Below are positions 1 to 6,468 of a stretch of DNA of 7,241 nucleotides, piece after piece. This DNA comes from Armatimonadota bacterium (GTDB lineage: Bacteria; Armatimonadota; UBA10988; DTZQ01), in the NCBI GenBank assembly GCA_012961305.1, contig DTZQ01000667.1, forward strand, positions 1-7,241. Reading direction: 5' to 3'. The notes under the pieces are model-generated. The model saw nothing but the letters and a program-made list of their open reading frames with translations. It was not told the DNA's origin and did not search any database. The position numbers and the translations under genes were made by a program. The first letter of the stretch is position 1; each line of letters opens with the position of its first letter.

Positions 1-2
1 CC

Positions 3-800
3 ATGCTGGAGGCGGAGGAATTGGACGCGGTGTACCTCAGCCTCCCGGCCCACGTCCACGGCGAGCCGGAGAAAGCAATCATCGAGCGCGGTCTGCCGTT
101 CTTCGTGGAGAAACCCGTCGCTCGCCACCTGGAAACGGCCCGCGAAATTGAGGCCCTGGTGCGGGGGAAGGGACTTATCACCTGCGTGGGCTACCAACTG
201 CGCTACTGCGGCACGACTGACCTGGCGCAGGAACTGCTGACCGACCGGACCATTGGCCTGGCGGTGGGCAAATACTGGTGCGGCAGCGGCCGGGGCGACC
301 CTGCCCACTGGGTGCGGCAGTGGGAGAAGTCAGGGGGGCAGTTAGTAGAGCAGGCCACGCACACCATTGACCTGATGCGCTATCTGGTGGGGGAAATCGC
401 CACCGTTTACTGCCGCCAGACCTCGCGCTTTCTGTCCGAAATTGACTGTCCCGATACTAACTGCGTCCTGTTCGAGTTCGCCAACGGAGCCCTGGGTTCG
501 CTCACCACTTCTTGGGCCTACGAGCCTCGGGACTGGTCCCATGCCAACGTGATTGACATCCTCTACGACACTTCTTTACTCCACTGGACGGCCGGCGTGC
601 TCATCGTGACCAAGGAGGGTCAGACGACGAAGCACCGCCCACCGGGACAGAGCATTGACGCGGTCTTTGTAGAGGCAGTGCGCACTGGTGACGGTTCAGC
701 CATTCGCTCCCCCTACTCCGATGCGGTGAAGAGCCTGGCGGTCTCTTTAGCGGCCAACGAATCGGCCCGACAGGGCAGGCCGGTGGAGGTAAGGGTTTAA
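3..800 (+). CDS. Gfo/Idh/MocA family oxidoreductase, N-terminus cut by window edge
   Basis: This is the C-terminal part of a cytoplasmic NAD(P)-dependent sugar or polyol dehydrogenase-like protein. The frame is open to the left edge, and the ATG at base 3 is internal. The 265 residues begin inside the Rossmann domain, and the GxGxxG nucleotide-binding loop and first strands (roughly 60-80 residues) must lie upstream. Visible family marks are LDAVYLSLPAHVHGE (residues 7-21, the strand followed by the H-containing loop), the EKP motif (36-38, whose Lys is the usual catalytic/cofactor lysine), VGYQLRY (62-68), and GGQLVEQATHTIDL (111-124), the start of the C-terminal alpha/beta domain with its conserved His120 and Asp123. 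The family covers inositol, glucose-fructose and uronate dehydrogenases and GH109 glycosidases, so the substrate cannot be read from sequence. It precedes a secreted polysaccharide lyase on the same strand, which suggests that it processes a released sugar (inference). It ends in TAA immediately before an ATG at 801. Confidence 0.92.
   Translation: MLEAEELDAVYLSLPAHVHGEPEKAIIERGLPFFVEKPVARHLETAREIEALVRGKGLITCVGYQLRYCGTTDLAQELLTDRTIGLAVGKYWCGSGRGDPAHWVRQWEKSGGQLVEQATHTIDLMRYLVGEIATVYCRQTSRFLSEIDCPDTNCVLFEFANGALGSLTTSWAYEPRDWSHANVIDILYDTSLLHWTAGVLIVTKEGQTTKHRPPGQSIDAVFVEAVRTGDGSAIRSPYSDAVKSLAVSLAANESARQGRPVEVRV
785..790 (+). promoter_or_regulatory. Shine-Dalgarno site for a start at 801
   Basis: GGAGGT lies 10 bases upstream of the ATG at 801, inside the last codons of the oxidoreductase gene. 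A second purine run, AAGGG at 791-795, sits 5 bases upstream. This supports translation having once begun, or still beginning, at 801, where the reading frame does not stay open. Confidence 0.45.
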
Positions 801-934
801 ATGGAAAGGACACTGCTGATGGGGGTGGCCTGGGGGCTGGGGCTGGCGTGGGGGCGTCAGCCCTGGCTCAAGGTGCGGGTCGGCTTGCAGACTGGACGAT
901 GACGGTGGACGAACAGGGCGTCCCCCGCTGGTAG
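801..934 (+). pseudogene. Probable frameshifted remnant of a small secreted-protein gene
   Basis: ATG at 801 directly follows the TAA of the oxidoreductase gene and has a Shine-Dalgarno site. Its frame reads MERTLLMGVAWGLGLAW and then runs to a TGA at 900-902 in unremarkable sequence. Moving to the -1 frame inside the G run at 850-854 continues as GASALAQGAG and then LADWTMTVDEQGVPRW before TAG at 932-934. Joined, this is a textbook signal peptide: charged start, hydrophobic core, and ALA-Q cleavage site. A G run of six instead of five would restore the frame. Further on, the original frame holds a protein-like stretch, NEMKVRVQVREKNGG (975-1019), so a second lesion near 930 is likely. I do not recognise the mature protein. 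Alternatives are a sequencing or assembly error, slippage-dependent expression of a 44-residue product, or chance. The intact G runs of 6, 7 and 8 in neighbouring genes argue against systematic homopolymer error. Confidence 0.4.
821..854 (+). other. Putative G-quadruplex motif (four G runs of 4-5)
   Basis: Four G runs, 821-825 (5), 832-836 (5), 839-842 (4) and 850-854 (5), are separated by loops of 6, 2 and 7 bases (TGGCCT, CT, CTGGCGT). This fits the standard intramolecular quadruplex pattern with room for four tetrads, on the plus (mRNA-like) strand. It lies between the oxidoreductase and lyase genes. It also encodes the Gly/Leu/Trp-rich hydrophobic core of the predicted signal peptide, so part of the G-richness may come from coding. 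The apparent frameshift falls in the fourth run. Folding is not shown by sequence alone. Confidence 0.5.
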
Positions 935-1013
935 GGTACGGGCGAGGAATGGGTCCGGAGATTGGGTTTTGCCCAACGAGATGAAGGTCCGGGTGCAAGT
1001 GCGGGAGAAAAAC
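935..1013 (+). other. Stretch between the broken ORF and the lyase gene; no gene called
   Basis: No intact reading frame of useful length is seen here. Part of it is probably the decayed tail of the ORF starting at 801. The frame of the lost ORF's second segment ends with a TGA at 1025-1027 that overlaps the lyase ATG as ATGA, consistent with former translational coupling. A small perfect inverted repeat, TTGGG-TTTTG-CCCAA (962-976), is not followed by a T run. I see no convincing -35/-10 promoter. Confidence 0.3.
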
Positions 1014-1020
1014 GGAGGAG
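1014..1020 (+). promoter_or_regulatory. Shine-Dalgarno site of the heparinase-like gene
   Basis: GGAGGAG ends 3 bases before the ATG at 1024. The match to the anti-SD is strong although the spacing is tight. Together with the signal peptide that begins at this ATG, it fixes the start of the gene. Confidence 0.7.
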
Positions 1021-1023
1021 ACG

Positions 1024-3681
1024 ATGAACATACGGTTGGTGTTGGTGGCCTTAGGGGCTTTAGGGCTGCCAGTTTCGGGGGCGCTGGCCAGGGTGGAGCC
1101 CCTCATTGAGCCTGCGCTCTCGGAGAAAGAGGTAGCGAATTTGAAAAGGCAGGTTGAGCCCATCATGAGTTTAAGTGTTGAGGACCTACGCCGGCTCATC
1201 CCGCCCAAAGCGGGCATTTATTTCGTTGGCTGCCCCAATTGTGAAGGGGGGGCGCAAGAGAAGAATATGGCCTGGGATTTTAGCCGTCCCAACGAGATTT
1301 ACTGTCAGTTTTGCGGTCATCGTTTTCCCAGCGAGAAGTATCCGGCCAACAAAGTGGTCAAAGTCATCACCCCCGCGGGCAACGAGGTGGAATACCGGGC
1401 GTACGAGGACCCGCAGACGGGCTATCTGTATCACTTTGAAGCCCGGCGGTTGGACCTGATGCGCCGTTATTTCAGCAGTGCTGCCTACCGCCTTGCTTTG
1501 CTCTACTGGGCTACCAAGGGGAAAGAGTACGCCTACCGCTCGGCAGTCATCATTGAGCGTTTTGCCGAAGTCTACCCCGACTACGCCCTGCACACAGACC
1601 TGCCCTATCGGCAGAAGGTTTTCTACGATGGCCCGCCCCGGAAGCCGCTGCCGGGGAGTCCTTACCGGGTGAGCCGCTGGTCTTGGTGGGCCTATGGGGA
1701 CATTCCCAGAAATCTCCTGCTCGCCTACAGTCTAATTTACGACAGCGGCGCCCTGGAGGAACTTTCTGCGGACCTAAGGACGGAAGTTAAAGAGCGCATA
1801 GAGAACGACTTCTTCCGCGCCAGTGTCGAGTTCGTGCTGCTGAACCCAGAGACGCTGAGCAATATGTCGCCCGGGCTCTGGCGAAGCCTTATCTACGCTG
1901 GCCAGTTGCTGCAGGAGCCGCGTTACCTTCAGGAGGCCAAGTCCCGCCTCAACCGCCTACTCACCGAGAAATTCTGTTATGACGGGGCCTGGTGCGAGGG
2001 TGCGCCATCCTACCATCGGCAAACCATCTTCAGTCTCAAGCAAGTAGTAGACACGCTCAGGGGGGTGGGCGAAGCGGTGGAGCCGGAGAAACAGTTTCCC
2101 CTGTATCCGCGGGCCTTTGAGGTCTTTTACACCTGGGTGCTTCCCGATGGTCGGTGCGTGCCGGTGAACGACACCTGGTCCACCTCTCGCGCCGGTAAAC
2201 CCGAAGAGGCAAAGCCCTACCTGTTGCCCAGCATCGGCCACGCCTGCCTTGCCCGCGGCCAGGGGGAGAAGGCTTTCCAAGTCCACCTGCTCTTTAACCG
2301 CGGCGGTGGCCATCAGCACGCGGACCACTTGGGGATAATCCTGTGGGCCTACGGCAAAGAGATGCTGTCTGACATCGGCTATACCCACACGCGCTACCGC
2401 ATCTGGACCATCTATACCCCCAGCCACAACACCGTGACCGTGGACGGGCAAAGCCAAGCCTGGAGTCATGAGGGCCGACGTACCCACGGCAACCTGCTCT
2501 TCTATGATGTCACTGACCGATGGGCACAAGCGGTGGCTGTGGACAACCCCTCCGCCTACCCGGGGAGGGTGCAGACCTATCGCCGTTTCCTCGCGGCGGT
2601 GGCCGCAGATGGGGAACGAAACTATGTGGTGGATGTGTTCGACGTGGTCGGCGGGAGCATCCACGACTATTTCCTCTACGGCAGCGCGGACGAGTCCCAG
2701 ACGCTGGAACTGGCCACCGACTTGAAGCCCAGGCCCCAAGGGCTTCTACCCGAAGGGGCCGAGTTCATCGAACCCTACGGCGAAAGCGATGCCCGCATGG
2801 CCAAAGCACCCTGGTTGCTCTACGGCTTTTTGCGCCAGGTTAAGGAGGGTGAACTGCCAGCGCAGTTGCCCCTGCGGGCTACTTTCCGTTACCCAGAGGA
2901 AGGCGACTTGGGACTGCTGGTCTTGCTCTGGGCCCCGCAGGGATGTCACGTTTTTACCACCGAGTCTCCGGCCCTCCGGCCAGCGAAGGAGAACGATGCC
3001 CGGCTCTGGGAGAGTGTACGGCAAGGGCTTCTGGTACGCCGGGAGGGGGAAGCACCAACTCACAGCCGGTTCGCGGCGGTGCACGTTCCCTTCCGGCAGA
3101 CGCCGGCCGTGAAGGCGGCCCGGATGCGGCGGCTTTCCGAAACGGCTTTGGCCCTTGAGGTCGAATGGGAAGACGGCAAAGACCTGCTCCTCTACGCCGG
3201 CCCACAGATGCAAAAGGCCAACTTCACCTGGGAGGGCAAGCCCATCGTTTTTCGTGGGTTCTGGGGAGTGCTTCAACTTCGCGGCGGCAGGCTTGTCCAA
3301 GCGCACGTTCTTGGGGAGGAACTTGCTTGGGGGGAGAGCAGACTGCAGGGCGGTGGATTAGTGAGCGGGCCACTGCTAAGCGCGCGCCGGCAGACCTCTG
3401 ACCGTCCAGGTGCATTGGTCACCTCCGGGGTCTGGCCCCGGGAGGAGTTGCCCGGACGGGTTGCCCTGGTGGTCTTCGCCGACGGCACGCGGCAGGGATT
3501 CACCATCCGCCGGGCGGTTCAAGAAGGTGACCGGACCATTTTGGAAGTGGAGGAAGACGTCCCCTACCTCATCGGCGAGGATGGGAAAGAAGTTAAAAGT
3601 CAACTCTGGCCACAGTGGAAATTTCCTGGGCCGGTCCGGGTGGAAGTGGCCCTGGGCAACAGTGTAGCCTCTCCCTTTTAA
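1024..3681 (+). CDS. Secreted heparinase II/III-family polysaccharide lyase with N-terminal four-Cys module
   Basis: This is a likely exported polysaccharide lyase that would cleave uronic-acid-containing chains by beta-elimination (family knowledge; substrate unknown). It has 885 residues. The signal peptide is residues 1-22, with cleavage likely after ALA. CPNC (70-73) and CQFC (94-97) form a zinc-ribbon-like knuckle pair. An (alpha/alpha) toroid follows at about 140-400, including WCEGAPSYH (323-331), whose Tyr330 is a candidate catalytic Tyr. The Hepar_II_III beta-sandwich follows from about 415: GGGHQHADH (427-435) is the family signature, LSDIGY (448-453) carries Asp450, and PSHNTVTVDG (466-475) carries His468. 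By analogy with heparinase II, His430 would be catalytic and His432/Asp450/His468 would bind metal. The toroid position where many PL12-type lyases have Asn-His reads Asn280-Met281. Residues from about 640 to 885 are further beta-rich sequence of unclear role. The protein is intact but lies downstream of a broken ORF. PL8/12/15/17/21-like subfamily assignment is not possible by eye. Confidence 0.9.
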   Translation: MNIRLVLVALGALGLPVSGALARVEPLIEPALSEKEVANLKRQVEPIMSLSVEDLRRLIPPKAGIYFVGCPNCEGGAQEKNMAWDFSRPNEIYCQFCGHRFPSEKYPANKVVKVITPAGNEVEYRAYEDPQTGYLYHFEARRLDLMRRYFSSAAYRLALLYWATKGKEYAYRSAVIIERFAEVYPDYALHTDLPYRQKVFYDGPPRKPLPGSPYRVSRWSWWAYGDIPRNLLLAYSLIYDSGALEELSADLRTEVKERIENDFFRASVEFVLLNPETLSNMSPGLWRSLIYAGQLLQEPRYLQEAKSRLNRLLTEKFCYDGAWCEGAPSYHRQTIFSLKQVVDTLRGVGEAVEPEKQFPLYPRAFEVFYTWVLPDGRCVPVNDTWSTSRAGKPEEAKPYLLPSIGHACLARGQGEKAFQVHLLFNRGGGHQHADHLGIILWAYGKEMLSDIGYTHTRYRIWTIYTPSHNTVTVDGQSQAWSHEGRRTHGNLLFYDVTDRWAQAVAVDNPSAYPGRVQTYRRFLAAVAADGERNYVVDVFDVVGGSIHDYFLYGSADESQTLELATDLKPRPQGLLPEGAEFIEPYGESDARMAKAPWLLYGFLRQVKEGELPAQLPLRATFRYPEEGDLGLLVLLWAPQGCHVFTTESPALRPAKENDARLWESVRQGLLVRREGEAPTHSRFAAVHVPFRQTPAVKAARMRRLSETALALEVEWEDGKDLLLYAGPQMQKANFTWEGKPIVFRGFWGVLQLRGGRLVQAHVLGEELAWGESRLQGGGLVSGPLLSARRQTSDRPGALVTSGVWPREELPGRVALVVFADGTRQGFTIRRAVQEGDRTILEVEEDVPYLIGEDGKEVKSQLWPQWKFPGPVRVEVALGNSVASPF
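3678..3681. other. Convergent genes share an overlapping TTAA stop
   Basis: The plus-strand lyase ends with TAA at 3679-3681, and the minus-strand 925-residue gene ends with TAA read from 3680 to 3678. The palindrome TTAA therefore serves both genes. There is no intergenic space for a bidirectional terminator, and no GC-rich hairpin with a T run is seen within about 60 bases on either side. Transcripts of both genes probably extend into each other's 3' ends (inference). Confidence 0.85.
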
Positions 3682-6455
3682 TCCAGCACCCGGGCGCGGA
3701 TGGTGTGGAGATAGACTCCCGGCGAGTCAATCTCGAAGAGCAAAGTCTTGCTCGTCGTCCGAAGGTAGTCAGCGACCATTTTGCCGGGGACGACGAACGA
3801 TTGTTCCCTCCAACTTGGGGCTGGTTCCACTTTCCCAATCGTGCGGTAGGCCCGGCCATCAAATACGCGAACTTCTGCCCGGCTGGGGCAGAAGAGATGT
3901 AGGCTGACTTCGATGTCTTTACCAACGGGGGGGGTGTTTAGGGCAAAATTCGGCCCGCCGCGGCCGGGTAGCGTCCTGCCGAAGCGCGCCATCCGACCTT
4001 TGTAGTTCTTTGGCTTGCTCCACTGTCCGTCGCGCACAAAGTTCACCCCGGGGGAATGCACCCGGTCATCGCTGTCAGCCTCCTCACCGGCGATGAGGAT
4101 AGTCCAATTCCTGCCCAGTTCGCCCCCCGGCGCCAGAGGAACCGTCGGAACCGCATCAGACACCCGCCGCTGCTTCCCGTTCAAGGGGACCACTACTGTT
4201 CGCTGGACCAGGCCCAAAGTCTTGAAAAGGACGATTTGCGCCTCTTTTTCAATCTCCGGTGAACAGGCGACTCGACAGGTGAAAATCCGACTGGCCCCGG
4301 GCTTGAGTTCATAGGACTGCGTTCCACCTGTTCTGACCTGCATATGCTCTGGGACCTCCACGGTCAACTGTCCAGCGAGTGATTTCGAGGTCAGATTTAC
4401 CAGCAGGCATTGTAATTCCACCTCGTCGGTCTTGTCACAGGTGACCTCTTTCTGCAAGGGCAGCAAAAGCGGATAGGTGTTGTCAGCAAGGAGCACTGCG
4501 CCCCAATTGTTGGCTACCTGGTCCAGGTGGCAGGAGACCTTCCCCTGAGAGAATTTGGTGGCCAGCGCTTTGGCCCCTTGGTCGTCCACGAAAAAGGCGT
4601 ACTTGGGCGGCCGGGGGCAGGGAAGGTTAAGGGTAACCGCAAAGGCCCGGTCACCCGGTTGACTGCCCAACAGCAGTACCAAGTGATGCGACAAACTGCC
4701 CCTCTGCTTCTTATAGTGTTCCACAATGTAGTTTGGCGGCAGACCGTACACTTCTATACCCTCCCTGAGGCGCGACCTCACCAGGGCAGGCAAAAGGTGA
4801 GCACACAGGGGGTAAGCGCGGGGGAGGCAGATAACTTCGCCCTTGCCTTGCTGGATGCGGCTCGCCGCCGTTTGTCCATCAGCCCATTGCGCAAGGGGTA
4901 TGGCTGCTGGGCTCAGGTTCAGAGTTGTCGCTTCCACCCCCGGCCAGAAAGAAGTGGGCACCTGAGGAATGCTCTGGGTCAGCATCACCTCTCCCTTCCG
5001 CTCCTCGCCGAACTCGACTCCCAAAAGTTGCTGCATTTCAGGGGACAGTTCCCAGGCAGCAGGATGGGGCTGGAACCGTTTTATATACTCTTTGGTGGGC
5101 GGGGAGGGCAAGGGTGCTCCCAAAGCGATGAGCGAGCCACCTTGTTTGACAAAGGCTTCCAGCGCAGCAGTTTGCTCGCGAGTGTACCCGGTGAGCAGTG
5201 GCATTACAATGACTTCGAAACCTTCGACCTCCGGGGGCCGAAAGAAGTAGCGCACCGGCAGATGCGCTCTCTGAAGGGGCTGCCATACCATAGCCACCCA
5301 CTGACAGACGGGCCGTTCCAGAGCAGGCCGCTCCGGTAACGCACCCCAGGGCACGTGATACCGGGGCAGGATAATTCCGACTCGCGCCACGTTGGTCGCT
5401 CCTGCATAATAGGGTTCCAAACGTTGAACACTCAAAATACCCTCCAGCCAGGCCCGCCAGCGCCAAAGGGTGTCCAGACCGTCCACATTGCCTACGCCGT
5501 GGAAGAAATGGAGATAGGAGAACTGATGACAGCCGTCCTTGGTCGCCGTAAGAATCGCCCCTTGACTTACAAAGTAGGCATGGCGCAAGGGCATATTCTC
5601 CGGCATGTGCATGTAGTGGGTATGAATGAGGGTTGGCTTTCCGGCCGCCAAGGCTTCGGTCAGGGAGACAATGCCCCGCAGTAGGGCAAACTCCCGCAGG
5701 AACGGCACATCAAAGGCCAGCCGGAGTTGGACGTTCTGAAGGTCCAAGTGCTCTGACCGCGAATGGGCCAGGACGGTCTCGAGGGTGGAGGCATAGTAGG
5801 GCCCAGCGGGATAGTCTATGGTCTGGAGGTCTGGCTGCAGGGATTTAACATAGCCTAAGAGTTCATGGTACTGCTCATGAGTGGTGCCGGTGTGGGGAGC
5901 GGCTTCCACATTGGGGCAGTAGCCCGTGAAAGCAGGATGCTGGCCGTATCGGGCAATTATGTCGGCGGCAACCCGACGCACGTAAGCCTGGTCCACCGGT
6001 GCCTCCGGCCCCGCCGGCGGGATGTAAGCCGTCAGATAGGCTTCCAGGTGGTAACGCTGGCAGGCATTTAGGAACATCTGAACGGGGTCCAGGCCCAGTT
6101 CGCGCCAGACCGCCCGCAGGGGAATATCAGGATGTTCGGAGGGGTATACGGCTCCGTAGGGATAGCGTACTACATTCGCGTAGGTCATCATGTTTACACC
6201 CGCCCGGGCCACCCGGCGAAACATCTTATCTACCCACTCGGGTTTGCTGACCTCATACACCACTTGCCCCTCTTTCAGATGGAGCGGAACAGTGCAAAAG
6301 TAATACAGGCCATATCGGAATCGCCCGGGGTCAAATGCTTCACTCCGCGCCATACCTTCGCCTCCAAAGGTTGTCTTTGTTCCGCCGACAAACAGCACTA
6401 ACCCTACCACGAAAAGGCTCGTGCCCCATAGCCTGAGGGGTTGCGTGGACATCAT
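3678..6455 (-). CDS. Large secreted glycoside-hydrolase-like protein (TIM barrel + GATase-like + beta domains)
   Basis: This 925-residue protein has an N-terminal signal peptide or anchor (Arg8, hydrophobic 9-25, no lipobox Cys). Residues about 46-345 look like a TIM barrel of the DUF4434/GH42 kind: RYGLYYF (47-53, strand 1), VARAGVNMMTYANV (82-95, strand 2), FLNACQRYHLEAYLTAY (128-144, strand 3), and FTGYCPNVEA (176-185), where Glu184 sits where such enzymes carry the acid/base at the end of strand 4. Residues about 358-560 resemble the GH42 trimerisation (class I GATase-like) domain: VARVGIILPRY, then VEGFEVIVMPLLTGYT (410-425), LEAFVKQGGSLIALG (432-446) and GKGEVICLP (537-545). A beta domain with a GH42-like NYIVEHYKKQRG (575-586) follows, then a NEW3-like sandwich (about 665-760) and a C-terminal jelly-roll-like segment (about 775-925). 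The function is probably hydrolysis of an extracellular glycan. The substrate is unknown and the nucleophile is not identified. It starts at ATG 6455, with a second ATG next to it, and is probably co-transcribed with the UroD-family gene 12 bases upstream. Confidence 0.85.
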   Translation of the reverse strand: MMSTQPLRLWGTSLFVVGLVLFVGGTKTTFGGEGMARSEAFDPGRFRYGLYYFCTVPLHLKEGQVVYEVSKPEWVDKMFRRVARAGVNMMTYANVVRYPYGAVYPSEHPDIPLRAVWRELGLDPVQMFLNACQRYHLEAYLTAYIPPAGPEAPVDQAYVRRVAADIIARYGQHPAFTGYCPNVEAAPHTGTTHEQYHELLGYVKSLQPDLQTIDYPAGPYYASTLETVLAHSRSEHLDLQNVQLRLAFDVPFLREFALLRGIVSLTEALAAGKPTLIHTHYMHMPENMPLRHAYFVSQGAILTATKDGCHQFSYLHFFHGVGNVDGLDTLWRWRAWLEGILSVQRLEPYYAGATNVARVGIILPRYHVPWGALPERPALERPVCQWVAMVWQPLQRAHLPVRYFFRPPEVEGFEVIVMPLLTGYTREQTAALEAFVKQGGSLIALGAPLPSPPTKEYIKRFQPHPAAWELSPEMQQLLGVEFGEERKGEVMLTQSIPQVPTSFWPGVEATTLNLSPAAIPLAQWADGQTAASRIQQGKGEVICLPRAYPLCAHLLPALVRSRLREGIEVYGLPPNYIVEHYKKQRGSLSHHLVLLLGSQPGDRAFAVTLNLPCPRPPKYAFFVDDQGAKALATKFSQGKVSCHLDQVANNWGAVLLADNTYPLLLPLQKEVTCDKTDEVELQCLLVNLTSKSLAGQLTVEVPEHMQVRTGGTQSYELKPGASRIFTCRVACSPEIEKEAQIVLFKTLGLVQRTVVVPLNGKQRRVSDAVPTVPLAPGGELGRNWTILIAGEEADSDDRVHSPGVNFVRDGQWSKPKNYKGRMARFGRTLPGRGGPNFALNTPPVGKDIEVSLHLFCPSRAEVRVFDGRAYRTIGKVEPAPSWREQSFVVPGKMVADYLRTTSKTLLFEIDSPGVYLHTIRARVLD
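3927..3934 (-). repeat. Eight-base homopolymer (C8 on the coding strand)
   Basis: A run of eight G on the plus strand reads as C8 in the minus-strand gene, within codons for NTPPVG near residue 841. It is the longest homopolymer I see in the window. Slippage here would change or remove only the last roughly 83 residues, that is, the C-terminal beta domain. As given, the frame is intact. Confidence 0.6.
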
Positions 6456-6462
6456 TGTACAA

Positions 6463-6468
6463 TCCTTT
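6463..6468 (-). promoter_or_regulatory. Shine-Dalgarno site of the 925-residue gene, overlapping the upstream stop
   Basis: Read on the minus strand, TGAAAGGATTGTACAATG places AAAGGA 7 bases before the ATG at 6455. The first A of the site is the last base of the TGA stop of the UroD-family gene. This arrangement favours translational coupling and a single minus-strand operon. Confidence 0.7.

Noticed and set aside
3..5. ATG as the real start of the oxidoreductase
   Set aside because: The Rossmann GxGxxG loop is missing and the protein begins in mid-fold, so the gene must start upstream of the window.
848..850. GTG at 848 as a start for the second-frame segment GASALAQ
   Set aside because: It would remove the hydrophobic signal core and has no suitably placed Shine-Dalgarno site. 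The split signal peptide explains the data better.
962..976. Inverted repeat TTGGG-TTTTG-CCCAA as a terminator or operator
   Set aside because: The stem is only 5 bp, with no T run on either strand and no second copy, so it may be chance.
747..1217. 156-codon open frame on the minus strand
   Set aside because: It overlaps the oxidoreductase end and the lyase signal peptide in antisense, its composition is Pro/Ser-rich and unlike a folded protein, and it has no Shine-Dalgarno support.
1957..2739. 260-codon open frame antisense to the lyase gene
   Set aside because: It is an antisense shadow of GC-rich coding sequence. The plus strand here encodes the conserved heparinase II/III signature.
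3422..3445. Nine-pair hairpin (CCTCCGGGG / CCCCGGGAGG, one bulge, 5-base loop)
   Set aside because: It lies inside the lyase coding region at about residues 800-808 with no T run. Such stems arise by chance in GC-rich genes.
4527..5339. 270-codon plus-strand open frame inside the 925-residue gene
   Set aside because: It is antisense to a gene with clear domain-like sequence, and its translation has no recognisable motifs.
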